Source: a bacterium UBP4_UBA6127
GTDB lineage: Bacteria; UBP4; UBA4092
Reading direction: 5' to 3'
DNA length: 64,000 bases
NCBI GenBank assembly: GCA_002428325.1
Contig: DIVR01000010.1
Coordinates: forward strand, 36,015-100,014
The notes under the pieces: generated by a model
Seen by the model: the letters and a program-made list of their open reading frames with translations, nothing else
Database searches by the model: none
What the model was told of the DNA's origin: nothing
In this document: in pieces, positions 10,801 through 18,448 of the stretch
How the letters are laid out: each line of letters starts with the position of its first letter
Position numbering within the stretch: position 1 is the first letter of the stretch
Position numbers and translations under genes: made by a program

Positions 10801-11339
10801 CCTGCTTTTTGATAGGCTTTTTGTTCTTCTCCAAGAAAGAGTAATCGGGGGACTTCTCCCTGCATACAAGCAGTCAGGCAGATTAAATCTTCATTGTATT
10901 TTTGCAGGAGTTCCCAGTCAATCCGTGGCTTGTAATAAAACCCTTCCAAGTAGGAGAGGCTGGAGAGTTTGATCAGGTTCTTATATCCCTTTTCGCTTTT
11001 AGCCAAAAGGATCAAATGGTAATTTCTTTCCTTCACGGGGTCATCAGGCCCTGCCTTGGTATCAAATCGGCTATTGGGGGCCACATACATTTCTGAACCA
11101 ATGATGGGTTTGATTCCTTCCTTTTTACAGGCATGGTAAAACTCCATGGCTCCGAAAAGGTTCCCGTGGTCGGTTATAGCCAAAGCTGGCATCCCATAAG
11201 ATTTGGCCCGTTTTACTACATCTTTGATTCGGCAGGCTCCATCCAGCAGACTATACTGGGAATGGAGATGAAGATGTATAAAATCTGCGGGGGGGATATC
11301 GGGTGTTTCTTTATTTGAATTAATTGTTTTTTCTGCCAT
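7818..11339 (-). CDS. dnaE: DNA polymerase III subunit alpha
   Basis: This is the replicative polymerase. The 1173-residue length matches DnaE1. The PHP domain begins with HLHLHSQYSLLDGA (residues 23-35). The palm has GPGRGSAAGSLVAYSLGI and the acidic PDIDVDF motif at 416-422 (Asp417, Asp419). Helix-hairpin-helix and OB regions follow (INLAGVIVDRKIKKTKKG near residue 1000). RYRPGPL-type (ALYRPGPLGSGMIDD) and FNKSHTVAYALVAFQTAYIK motifs are intact. accA lies immediately downstream, a linkage also seen in other bacteria. Confidence 0.97.
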   Translation of the reverse strand: MAEKTINSNKETPDIPPADFIHLHLHSQYSLLDGACRIKDVVKRAKSYGMPALAITDHGNLFGAMEFYHACKKEGIKPIIGSEMYVAPNSRFDTKAGPDDPVKERNYHLILLAKSEKGYKNLIKLSSLSYLEGFYYKPRIDWELLQKYNEDLICLTACMQGEVPRLLFLGEEQKAYQKAGMLSEIFGKGNFFLELQENGYDEQKIINRHLIALSKRMDLPLIATNDCHYLGKEDATTHDILLCVQTGKTVEDTNRLRFATQEFYFKSPDDMKRSFMDIPEALSNTLAVADKCNIELNYDNYQLPNYDVPEGYTLDSYLEELAWQGLRERYIEITPVLEQRLRYELDVIQKMGFPGYFLIVWDFIHYSRQHGIPVGPGRGSAAGSLVAYSLGITQIDPLKYGLIFERFLNPSRISMPDIDVDFCYVRRGEVIDYVTQKYGKDNVCQIITFGTMAAKNAIRDVGRAMKIPLPEVDKIAKMVPATPGMTIHKALEESSDLKKEYDKNEQVRSLLDVARSVEGFPRHASTHAAGVVISPGPLTDYVPLYKPAGSEDVTTQFEMGTVADEIKLLKIDFLGLRTLTVVYDAAKLIKKRYGITLDLHNLPLDDPAVYELLTQAETDGVFQLESSGMRDLLRRLAPSNFEDISAVIALYRPGPLGSGMIDDFIKRRHGKIKLEFMHDSLSEILRNTYGVIVYQEQVMQIASTLSSFTMAEADKLRKAMGKKNPEVMAKMEAQFIEGAEKNSVDPKKAKEIWDLIVKFAGYGFNKSHTVAYALVAFQTAYIKAHYPVEFMASLLTSEMGNQDKMVNYIKSCRKMGLKVLPPDINESERSFTVINKETIRFGLGAVKNVGEAAIQLILDERNQSRFESLFNLCQRVDTGKVNSKVIESLIKCGAFDSMGTKRSQMLQVLPAALEQGSIYQKDQQQGQISFFDSFETAEDKKVVELSYPDIPEFTDHDLLKFEKELLGFYVSGHPLMQYEAVIEHYTDATAQDIYSHSEQYIGKTINLAGVIVDRKIKKTKKGTDMGIIQLEDFTGVADLRAFSGTLEEYGTVLQKDKLVQIEGKVDSYNDNVSITIQSAFPIEEAIERLTSSFHVKIPLLGGNEQLLKDIQKILHQHRGTLQTYLEFFRPGENEDQFIQIKTDFENSVAYDTVLVAEIEELSGKDTAWFSNKG

Positions 11340-11701
11340 ATTTATCTGGGTTCCTGGTTTATTTCGTCCATTTTATAGAAATATTTTACACATAAATGAT
11401 ATAGAGGGTGGGGTATTGTTTTTTTGATGTTATAAAAATTATCCCTCAAAAGAAGGCTAATTATATCAAATTTGGTGAATTCGGTTTTGCTTTCAAATAA
11501 ATTCCCAGGATAAAACAATCTTTTGTTCGCCCCTTTGAGAAATACAATATTATTTACTCATAGAGAAATTCAAACATAAGTATGGCTCTGAATCAGGGGG
11601 AGCTTGCCAAAATATTACCTTGACAAGAAATCAGAGGTCCCATTAACATGGAATTCCTTTAGCACTTGATACATCATGACAATTTTAGAGAAGGATAGGC
11701 C
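11340..11701. other. Divergent promoter region between dnaE and the TPR gene
   Basis: This 362-base AT-rich gap lies between divergently transcribed genes, so it must hold promoters both ways. One plus-strand candidate is listed separately. I found no convincing minus-strand promoter for dnaE and no RNA gene or repeat. Confidence 0.5.
11620..11649 (+). promoter_or_regulatory. Candidate promoter of the TPR gene
   Basis: A consensus TTGACA (11620-11625) is followed after 18 bases by TAACAT (four of six matches to TATAAT), about 50 bases before the start codon. Confidence 0.4.
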
Positions 11702-11971
11702 ATGGGTGTCGCTAAGAAAAACAATATTGAACTGTTAATTATGGGAATGCAGCGAATGGGTGAATCCCAGTTGAAAGAAGCCAGAGATAATAAAATTCGA
11801 CAAGCCTTGGAGTTGATTGATAAGGCTTTAAATCTGGATCCCTATAATGCAGATGCCTGGTATCAAAAGGGAATCTGCCTTCAGCAGCTGGGCCAGAAGG
11901 ATCAAGCGAAAGAATGTTTCCAGAACGCTGAGAAATATAAGCTTCAAATGACTTTTAATTTTATGGAATAG
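11702..11971 (+). CDS. Small single-TPR protein
   Basis: This 89-residue soluble protein has one clear tetratricopeptide repeat (residues about 47-82: DAWYQKGICLQQLGQKDQAK, then ECFQNAEKY). A helical stretch before it (RQALELIDKALNLDPYNA) may be the second half of a preceding repeat. There is no signal peptide or membrane segment. AGAAGGA upstream supports the ATG. It is transcribed alone. Such proteins usually mediate protein-protein contacts and no specific role can be given. Confidence 0.75.
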   Translation: MGVAKKNNIELLIMGMQRMGESQLKEARDNKIRQALELIDKALNLDPYNADAWYQKGICLQQLGQKDQAKECFQNAEKYKLQMTFNFME

Positions 11972-12401
11972 TTCTTTTTGGGGTAACCTTTCCCTCCTTT
12001 TAATGATTTTTAAAGTATTCTTCCAGTGCTATTCAATTATTTTGAGTTTTATCCTCGTTAGAATATCTTACAGAATTTTCTCATCCAGATTCTTTAACAA
12101 AACTCATCTGCTGTTCGGATGGATATATTCTTATCTATAATCTTGAATAATATAAAGTTAGGGTAAGGTTATCGGTAAGATTTCAGCCAACTGTCTTCAT
12201 TTGTTGGAGGAGGGGGGGGCTGAAAAGGATTCCTGAGAATACAGCTCTATTTGTTAACAGACCTTAGAAATAATTAACAGATACTTATTGGAGGTTAAGC
12301 TCAAAGTATCTTTATTCTCATAATGAGGGTTTATGCCTTGGGTCTTTGGAAATAAGAAAAAATAGCGAAAACTGAGAATATTGAAATTAAAGATGTTACC
12401 T

Positions 12402-12419
12402 TTTTGACAGCTGTCAAAA
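12402..12419. repeat. 18-bp palindrome TTTTGACAGCTGTCAAAA, copy 1
   Basis: Perfect inverted repeat in the gap between two convergent genes. Identical copies lie at 35583-35600 and 60135-60152, also in convergent gaps. Neither strand shows a -10 element at the right distance from the embedded TTGACA, and no T-run follows. Confidence 0.75.
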
Positions 12420-12494
12420 GAAGTGGATTCTGTATGGCTCAAGGATTACTTTATGGATAGAAACATAAAGAACTATTCTTGAAAAAGGTTAGAA

Positions 12495-12518
12495 TATGAA
12501 TGGGTATTTCCATTCATA
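12495..12518. repeat. Hairpin in the convergent gap
   Basis: TATGAATGG pairs perfectly with CCATTCATA around GTATTT. It sits about 90 bases beyond the stop of the minus-strand J-domain gene. The lack of a U-tract makes terminator function uncertain. Confidence 0.35.
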
Positions 12519-12607
12519 ATGGATTACAATGAGAAGGGGAGATTCAAGGGATACCAGCTTGGAGATATTCTGGATCCGCGGGTCTTTATATACAACTCAA
12601 GGTTTTA

Positions 12608-13219
12608 TCAAAGGATTGAGAATCTAACTCTAATCCAGTAGTCCAATTCGGGGACATAAATATCTTTAATGTCTTTATTTTTCACCTGAGCGGGGACTAA
12701 TAAATTAAATCGCCGTCTGGGAATATAGGAAAAACTAAAACCCAATCCAAAATAGGAAGGAATATCCAGATGGATTAATCCTCCTTTTTTAGCTTGTAAC
12801 TGGCTGATGGAAATATCCAGAATATCCTCAACCTGATGGGGTGGAAAGTACGCTTGTCCCCCATAAGTATCAAACCAATCAAAGTTGTCAGGGTCAAAAC
12901 CTAATTCCCGATAATTAGACAATTCACTTAACTCCCGTTCAAAAATTTTCTTCTCAGATTCTTCTAAAGCTTCATCATACAGCTTACGTAATCCTTCATC
13001 ACAGAGAATTTCATAAGCTTCCTGTATCTCTCCAAGGTTATTATCACTGGAGGGGATTTCTTTGCTCGCGGGGTGAGTCTTCCGATTTTTTAACCGACGA
13101 TAAGCCGTTTTGATTTCCTTATCATTTGCGGATCGGGATATTCCCAGCGTTTTATAATAATCTTTCAGTTTAGATGACATAGTTAAAAGGAATCGGCTAA
13201 GAATATTCCGAATAAACAT
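12608..13219 (-). CDS. J-domain-like protein with a degenerate HPD motif
   Basis: The first third is a recognisable J-domain: DYYKTLGISRSANDKEIKTA, then AYRRLKNRK, and EIQEAYEILCDEGLRKLYDE. The HPD tripeptide that stimulates DnaK reads HPA (THPAS), so the Asp is lost. The rest (residues about 90-203) has no zinc fingers or DnaJ C-terminal domains and is not recognised. The Met at residue 14 (position 13180, MSSKLKDYYKTLG) is an equally good start because neither site has a clear ribosome-binding sequence. The gene lies 23 bp after htrA and ends the dnaJ-htrA cluster. It is probably a specialised or inactive co-chaperone. Confidence 0.7.
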   Translation of the reverse strand: MFIRNILSRFLLTMSSKLKDYYKTLGISRSANDKEIKTAYRRLKNRKTHPASKEIPSSDNNLGEIQEAYEILCDEGLRKLYDEALEESEKKIFERELSELSNYRELGFDPDNFDWFDTYGGQAYFPPHQVEDILDISISQLQAKKGGLIHLDIPSYFGLGFSFSYIPRRRFNLLVPAQVKNKDIKDIYVPELDYWIRVRFSIL

Positions 13220-13242
13220 TCAGGCCGTCATATTAAATTATT

Positions 13243-14724
13243 CTATTCTGCTAAAAAAGATATATAAATTATATATCCTTCTCGGTATATTCTCAGGTAT
13301 ATCTTATCACCTTTTTTCAATCGGGATATAACTTTTTCATAAGCCTGGAGGTTTGAAATCGTTATATCATTGATTTCTAAAATGATATCTCCTGGTTGTA
13401 TTCCTGCGCTGTCACTGATACTGCCGGGGACAACTTCATTGACCCATACTCCAGTAACTTTATCCAATCCAGACCGTCTGGCCATTTGAGGGGTTACATT
13501 CTGGATAGCTAAACCCAGAGAGACTTTCTCGGTACTGGTTAATTGGGAAGTATCTTTGGGCATCTCGCCGATGGTGACTTTGATATTTAGGGGTTTTTTC
13601 GCTCGCAGCACTCCCACTGAGACTGATTTATTGATTTTAGTAGAGCTGACCAATTGCCGGAGCTGTTCAGTCCTGAGGATTTTTTTACCATTGAATTCGG
13701 TAACAATATCATCAATCTGGATACCGGCTTTATCCGCAGGGCTGCCTTTGATCACCATGGTGATTCTGACTCCGTTGGATACTCCAAACTTAGTTGCCAA
13801 GTCAGGTGATAATTCCTGCAATCCGACTCCCAGCCAACCGCGGACTACTTTTCCTTTAGTTTTCAATTCATCAAAGACTGTTTTTGCCAGATTGGAAGGA
13901 ATAGCAAAACCTATTCCGATATTAGAACCTGTTTTGGTAGCAATAACCGTATTGATACCAATAACTTCCCCTTTTAAATTAACCAGGGGGCCTCCGCTGT
14001 TTCCCGGATTGATAGCCGCATCGGTCTGGATGAAATCTTCGTATTCAGTGACGCCGACATGGCGGCCCAAAGCGCTGATAATGCCATGGCTGACACTCTC
14101 TGAATACCCATAGGGATTACCAATCGCTAATACCCAGTCGCCCACTTTGACATCTTCAGAATCTCCTAATGAGGCAACCGGGAATTTTCGTTTTGCATTT
14201 ATTTTCAATAAAGCTAAATCTGTTTTTGGGTCAAGGCCGACAATTTCTGCCCGATATTCATTCCCATCATAGAACTTGATATTAATGATATCGGCTTGTT
14301 CCACGACATGATTATTGGTAAGAACATAACCTCGTTCATCCACAACGACACCTGAACCCAAGTTGGTAACGGTATAATCCGGTCGAGGATTCCCAAAGAA
14401 AAAATGAAACATATCAAAGTCAAAAAAGTTGCCAATGCCCTTGTCTTTAGGGGAAAACCTGCCTTCAGGACCTTTCATTTTCTGTTCAGTATAAACATTA
14501 ACCACAGCCGGTTTAATAACTTCCACTACGGGAGCAAAGGAAGGGATGGTTGTTCCCGGCGGATATATAATCTGAGTCTTTGTATGGTTAGCAGCCTGAT
14601 TTCTGGAAGCTGCCCAATAGACTAAAGCTCCCCCCATTAAACCGCCTAATACTAACAGTATCAATACTAATAACAGGGTTTGCACACTTCCCGTTTTTCG
14701 GGGGGACGAAAACTTATATTTCAT
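13243..14724 (-). CDS. Membrane-anchored HtrA/DegP-type serine protease with two PDZ domains
   Basis: This is a periplasmic quality-control protease of the trypsin-like Deg family. An N-terminal transmembrane helix (LLLVLILLVLGGLMGGALVY, residues 17-36 from the chosen start) anchors it. The triad is intact: His139 in LTNNHVVEQ, Asp169 in PKTDLALLKI and Ser243 in NPGNSGGPLVN. Two PDZ domains follow (about 296-380 and 400-490), with carboxylate-binding loops near WLGVGLQEL and SLGLAIQNV. The chosen ATG (14724) has GGGAG five bases upstream. An alternative ATG at 14736 overlaps the dnaJ stop as TAATG. Overlap with dnaJ implies translational coupling in a stress-response unit. Confidence 0.93.
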   Translation of the reverse strand: MKYKFSSPRKTGSVQTLLLVLILLVLGGLMGGALVYWAASRNQAANHTKTQIIYPPGTTIPSFAPVVEVIKPAVVNVYTEQKMKGPEGRFSPKDKGIGNFFDFDMFHFFFGNPRPDYTVTNLGSGVVVDERGYVLTNNHVVEQADIINIKFYDGNEYRAEIVGLDPKTDLALLKINAKRKFPVASLGDSEDVKVGDWVLAIGNPYGYSESVSHGIISALGRHVGVTEYEDFIQTDAAINPGNSGGPLVNLKGEVIGINTVIATKTGSNIGIGFAIPSNLAKTVFDELKTKGKVVRGWLGVGLQELSPDLATKFGVSNGVRITMVIKGSPADKAGIQIDDIVTEFNGKKILRTEQLRQLVSSTKINKSVSVGVLRAKKPLNIKVTIGEMPKDTSQLTSTEKVSLGLAIQNVTPQMARRSGLDKVTGVWVNEVVPGSISDSAGIQPGDIILEINDITISNLQAYEKVISRLKKGDKIYLRIYREGYIIYISFLAE

Positions 14725-14735
14725 GGTAACTCCCA

Positions 14736-15824
14736 TTATTCATGATTCAGTGATTCTTCAATTTCCTTGACTAACCTTTTTTGAGACTCTGTTAAATTTC
14801 TGGGTATAATGACTTTTATTCTAACAAACTGGTCCCCTTTTTCCAAACCCTTCAGGGAGGGTAACCCTTGCCCCTTGAGGCGTAACTGGGCTCCTGGCTG
14901 TGTGCCAGGAGGGATTTTCATGCGGACTTTTCCCTTGAGGGTAGGAACTTCTATTTCAGTTCCAGTCATAGCCTGAAAAGCATTAATGGCCGCATCCACA
15001 AAAATATCTTTCCCTTTTCGTTGAAAAATACTATCCTGTTGAACTTGAAAGATGACATAAAGGTCTCCCGGCGGCATGGATCCCATACCTGGGTGTCCTT
15101 CGCCTTTGATTCGTATTCGGGTTCCTGTATCTGTGCCTTCGGGGATTTTAATTCTCAAGGTTCGGGTGGTTTGAATGGTTCCGTCTCCATGGCATTGATG
15201 GCAGGGATGGGTAATGATATGGCCCTTCCCTCTGCACCTGGGGCAGGGTCGGCTGATGGCAAATCCCCCCTGACCGAATTGAACGGTGCCAATCCCCCTG
15301 CAATCAGGACAGCGTTCGGGAGAATAACCAGGCTCGGACCCGGTTCCATGGCAGGCTCCACAGGAACTTGTCCGGGGGAGGGATAATGAGATTGACCCTC
15401 CATGGACTGCTTTATCAAACGGAATCTCCACTTCAATTTCCTGGTTCTCACCCTTATGGGAAGTTCGCCTTCTAGAACCTCCTCGAGGCATTTCATTGCC
15501 AAACATGGAACTGAAAAGGTCGCCTAAATTTCCAAACTCAAAATCCGATGCCCCATGCATTCCATTTCCGGGTTGTTGCCAGGGACCTTCCTGGAAATTA
15601 TAGGGTCCGCCCTTTCTCAGCTGGTCATATTGCGACTTCTTGGCAGCGTTTCCCAAAATTTCATAGGCTTCACTTATTTCCTTGAATTTGGATTCTGTTT
15701 TCTGATTACCGGGATTTGTATCCGGATGATACCGTTTTGCCAATTTTCGGAAGGCTGCTTTGATCTCTTTATCTGTTGCCGTATCACTGAGTCCCAATAT
15801 GGCATAGTAATCTTTTGCTACCAT
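14736..15824 (-). CDS. dnaJ: DnaJ-type co-chaperone (first of two full-length copies)
   Basis: This Hsp40 delivers substrates to DnaK and stimulates its ATPase. It has a J-domain with intact HPD (RYHPDTNPG) and a Gly/Phe-type linker (GNLGDLFSSMFGNEMPRGGS). Four zinc-binding motifs follow (CGACHGTGSE, CPDCRGIGT, CPRCRGKGH, CHQCHGDGT), then the C-terminal substrate-binding domains. The 362-residue length is typical. The start MVAKDYYAIL is chosen because AGGAG lies eight bases upstream; a TTG 18 bases earlier would place that site inside the gene. It is downstream of dnaK, separated by a terminator-like hairpin. Confidence 0.93.
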   Translation of the reverse strand: MVAKDYYAILGLSDTATDKEIKAAFRKLAKRYHPDTNPGNQKTESKFKEISEAYEILGNAAKKSQYDQLRKGGPYNFQEGPWQQPGNGMHGASDFEFGNLGDLFSSMFGNEMPRGGSRRRTSHKGENQEIEVEIPFDKAVHGGSISLSLPRTSSCGACHGTGSEPGYSPERCPDCRGIGTVQFGQGGFAISRPCPRCRGKGHIITHPCHQCHGDGTIQTTRTLRIKIPEGTDTGTRIRIKGEGHPGMGSMPPGDLYVIFQVQQDSIFQRKGKDIFVDAAINAFQAMTGTEIEVPTLKGKVRMKIPPGTQPGAQLRLKGQGLPSLKGLEKGDQFVRIKVIIPRNLTESQKRLVKEIEESLNHE

Positions 15825-15904
15825 AAATAGTTCTCCTCTCAAGACTCATATGACTTAAAAAACTTAAGTAATTAGTATTAACTTATTCTATAAGATGTGA
15901 AAAA

Positions 15905-15935
15905 GGCAAGAGCCAGTTTGGAACCGACCCTTGCC
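15905..15935 (-). terminator. Probable terminator or attenuator between dnaK and dnaJ
   Basis: On the minus strand GGCAAG...CTTGCC brackets an imperfect stem with an inner GGTTCC/AAC pairing, followed by TTTTT. It lies 24 bases after the dnaK stop and about 80 bases before dnaJ, so it may reduce read-through from dnaK into dnaJ-htrA. Confidence 0.6.
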
Positions 15936-15959
15936 TGTTGTCATCAGATGGTAACCGGG

Positions 15960-17873
15960 TTATTTGTTTTTATCGTCATCTACGACTTCATAATCCGCAT
16001 CGACTGTATCTGCTCCACCTTTATCAGAAGGGGTGTCGCTGGGACCTGCTTCCTGTGGGGCCGGGCCTTGTGAAGCTGTCTGCTGGTACATCTTCTGAGA
16101 AATGCTGTGCCACTGCTGATTATATTGTTCGATGGCCGATTTTAAAGTGGCTGCGTCATTGGAATTCATGGCTTCTTTTAATTTAGCCATGGCGGATTCC
16201 AGTGTGGATTTATCTGCAGCATCCAGTTTATCACCCAGCTCTTTCATGGTTTTTTCACTGGTATAAATCAGATTATCTGCCTGATTCTTCGCCTCGACAA
16301 ATTCTTTGCGGGCCTGGTCTTCTTTGGAATGCTCATCCGCATCCTTGACCATGTTTTTAATTTCGCTGTCAGACAATCCACTGGAAGCGGTAATAGTGAT
16401 TTTCTGTTCTTTACCGGTGGCTTTATCTTTAGCGGTAACATGCAGAATGCCATTAGCATCAATATCAAAAGTGACTTCAACCTGAGGAATGCCTCTGGGT
16501 GCCGGGGGGATCCCGTCCAGGATAAACCGGCCCAGAGACTTATTATCCCGGGCAAATGAACGTTCACCCTGAAGAACATGGATTTCTACCTGAGTCTGAT
16601 TATCCGCTGCGGTACTGAATACTTCGCTCTTCCGGGAAGGAATCGTAGTGTTCCGCTCTATGAGTTTGGTCATGACATTGCCCAGGGTTTCAATTCCAAG
16701 GGATAAAGGTGTTACATCCAGCAGCAGGACATCCTTCACTTCACCTCTCAGGACGCCTCCCTGAATGGCCGCACCGATAGCCACGACTTCATCCGGATTA
16801 ACCCCTTTATGAGGGTCTTTGCCAAAAACTTTTTTGACCAGTTCCTGGACTGCCGGCATACGAGTCATACCGCCTACCAGGACCACTTCATCAATCTCCG
16901 ATGCCTGAAGTCCGGCATCTGCCATAGCGGCTTCGACCGGTCCCCGGGTTCTTTCCACCAGATTTTCACAAATCTGTTCCAGCTTAGAACGGGTCAGAGT
17001 CAGATTTAAGTGTTTGGGTCCGCTGGAATCTGCCGTAATAAACGGGAGATTGATTTCTGTTTGCAGACTGTTGGATAATTCAATTTTGGCTTTTTCAGCT
17101 GCTTCTTTGAGCCGTTGAAGGGCCATTCGATCCATTCGAAGGTCAATGCCTTCCTGTTTTTTGAATTCATCGGCAATCCAGTCCATGATCTCCTGGTCAA
17201 AATCATCACCGCCTAAATGAGTGTCCCCATTGGTGGATTTGACTTCAAAGACACCTTCGCCCAGTTCAAGGATGGAGATATCAAAGGTCCCACCCCCAAG
17301 GTCATAAACAGCTATTTTCTCGTTTTTCTTTTTATCGAGGCCATACGCCAGTGAGGCGGCTGTCGGCTCATTAATGATTCGCAGAACATTTAATCCGGCA
17401 ATCTTTCCCGCATCCTTGGTGGCTTGTCTCTGGCTGTCATTGAAATAAGCTGGAACGGTAACTACCGCATCCGTTACTGTTTCTCCAAGGTAATCTTCAG
17501 CTGTCTGTTTCATCTTTTGAAGAATCATGGCTGAGATTTCCGGTGGGGGATATTCTTTCCCCTCGATGGAAACACGGGCATCTCCGTTAGAGGCTTCTGT
17601 GATTTTGTAAGGAACCAGTTTGATTTCCTGATTGACTTCCTGGTACCGTCTTCCCATAAAACGCTTTATGGAATAGATGGTATTATTTGGATTCGTGATG
17701 GCCTGTCGTTTGGCAACGGTCCCAACCAGCCGTTCATTATTCTTGGTGAATGCCACAACTGAGGGGGTTGTCCGACCGCCTTCTGAATTAGGGATAACAA
17801 CCGGTTGACCGCCTTCCATGACGGCTACGCAAGAGTTGGTTGTTCCCAAATCTATACCAATTACCTTTGACAT
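15960..17873 (-). CDS. dnaK: Molecular chaperone DnaK (Hsp70)
   Basis: DnaK is the ATP-dependent Hsp70 that binds unfolded segments. The 637-residue protein starts with MSKVIGIDLGTTNSCVAV. It shows AYFNDSQRQATKDAGKIAGL, IAVYDLGGGTFDISIL, VGGMTRMPAVQ and the interdomain linker DVLLLDVTPLSLGIET. The C-terminal tail ends DADYEVVDDD, close to the usual EEVD-like end of bacterial DnaK. AAGGAG lies upstream of the ATG. grpE and the other dnaJ are about 21 kb away, so the classical grpE-dnaK-dnaJ operon is split. No hrcA or CIRCE-like operator was found beside it. Confidence 0.98.
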   Translation of the reverse strand: MSKVIGIDLGTTNSCVAVMEGGQPVVIPNSEGGRTTPSVVAFTKNNERLVGTVAKRQAITNPNNTIYSIKRFMGRRYQEVNQEIKLVPYKITEASNGDARVSIEGKEYPPPEISAMILQKMKQTAEDYLGETVTDAVVTVPAYFNDSQRQATKDAGKIAGLNVLRIINEPTAASLAYGLDKKKNEKIAVYDLGGGTFDISILELGEGVFEVKSTNGDTHLGGDDFDQEIMDWIADEFKKQEGIDLRMDRMALQRLKEAAEKAKIELSNSLQTEINLPFITADSSGPKHLNLTLTRSKLEQICENLVERTRGPVEAAMADAGLQASEIDEVVLVGGMTRMPAVQELVKKVFGKDPHKGVNPDEVVAIGAAIQGGVLRGEVKDVLLLDVTPLSLGIETLGNVMTKLIERNTTIPSRKSEVFSTAADNQTQVEIHVLQGERSFARDNKSLGRFILDGIPPAPRGIPQVEVTFDIDANGILHVTAKDKATGKEQKITITASSGLSDSEIKNMVKDADEHSKEDQARKEFVEAKNQADNLIYTSEKTMKELGDKLDAADKSTLESAMAKLKEAMNSNDAATLKSAIEQYNQQWHSISQKMYQQTASQGPAPQEAGPSDTPSDKGGADTVDADYEVVDDDKNK

Positions 17874-17908
17874 TTAGTTATTCTCCTTTTCTATATTTTT
17901 CTGCTGTT

Positions 17909-17984
17909 GGCTGTCCGCTTTCAGCCATCAGAACCAGCGTATTGAAGATTTTCTTCTTTGGCTGGTGGCTGACGGCTGACAGCC
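17909..17984. repeat. Imperfect inverted repeat built of GGCTGAC-like units
   Basis: The left arm (17909-17938) reads GGCTGTC...TCAGCCATCAG..CCAGC. The right arm (17960-17984) reads GGCTGGTGGCTGACGGCTGA then CAGCC. The two arms are imperfect complements around an AT-rich loop. It fills most of the 128-base gap between hsp20 and dnaK. The right arm holds several GGCTG-A/G-C-type units in a row. Confidence 0.55.
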
Positions 17985-18001
17985 ATACAAAAATTAGCTG
18001 G

Positions 18002-18448
18002 TTATTTCACTTCAACATCAATCACCTTGGTCTTGGCTTCTTCAGATTTAGGAAGGATAATCTTTAAAACTCCATCCTTGAAAGTGGCTTTAATCTGATC
18101 CGCTTTGACCCCTGCAGGTAAATTAAATGACCGGCTGAAAGAACCATAGAACCTTTCCAACCTGTGGAAATTTTCTTCTTCAACGGTTTTTTCCTGTCGT
18201 TTTTCACCTTGGATAGTCAGAATATTATCACTTACTGAAACCTTGATATCCTTCTGACTGACACCCGGGACTTCTGCATCAATCACGATAGATTCCTTAC
18301 TTTCGTGGATATCTACCACTGGAGCCCAGGAACCTTCGGTCACGGATTGAAGTTCAGATCCACGGGTAAAGGTTTCAAACAGACGGTTCATTTCTTCCTG
18401 CAGGTTTACGAAATCTCTGTAGGGGCTTGACCATTTAATCAGTGCCAT
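18002..18448 (-). CDS. Small heat shock protein, Hsp20/alpha-crystallin family
   Basis: This ATP-independent holdase keeps unfolding proteins soluble. The 148-residue protein begins MALIKWSSPYRDFVNLQEEM, typical of HspA/IbpA-like class A proteins. The alpha-crystallin domain spans residues about 42-148 (WAPVVDIHESKESIVIDAEV, FKDGVLKIILPK with the A-x-x-x-n-GVL motif). The start has GGAGGT nine bases upstream. It is the first gene of the chaperone block and dnaK follows after 128 bp. Confidence 0.95.
   Translation of the reverse strand: MALIKWSSPYRDFVNLQEEMNRLFETFTRGSELQSVTEGSWAPVVDIHESKESIVIDAEVPGVSQKDIKVSVSDNILTIQGEKRQEKTVEEENFHRLERFYGSFSRSFNLPAGVKADQIKATFKDGVLKIILPKSEEAKTKVIDVEVK

Larger units (their letters stand above)
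11972..12607. other. Long convergent intergenic region
   Basis: This 636-base gap lies between the TPR gene and the minus-strand J-domain gene. It holds a 9-bp hairpin at 12495-12518 and the 18-bp palindrome at 12402-12419. A G-run lies near 12213-12220. A 62-codon minus-strand frame (12254-12442) overlaps the palindrome and has no coding character. No tRNA or known RNA was recognised. Confidence 0.5.

Noticed and set aside
12402..12419. TTTTGACAGCTGTCAAAA copies as promoters or as simple terminators
   Set aside because: At 16-18 bases from each TTGACA, on both strands and for all three copies, no reasonable -10 hexamer is present. The hairpin has at most a 4-base loop and no T-run follows.
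12254..12442. 62-codon minus-strand frame in the long convergent gap
   Set aside because: No ribosome site, low-complexity composition and overlap with the repeated palindrome. I see no coding signal.
12608..13219. Calling the third J-domain protein a normal DnaJ
   Set aside because: It lacks the HPD Asp, all zinc motifs and the C-terminal substrate domains.
17874..18001. CIRCE operator for HrcA before dnaK
   Set aside because: No TTAGCACTC-N9-GAGTGCTAA-like repeat occurs there. The inverted repeat present is built of GGCTGAC-like units.
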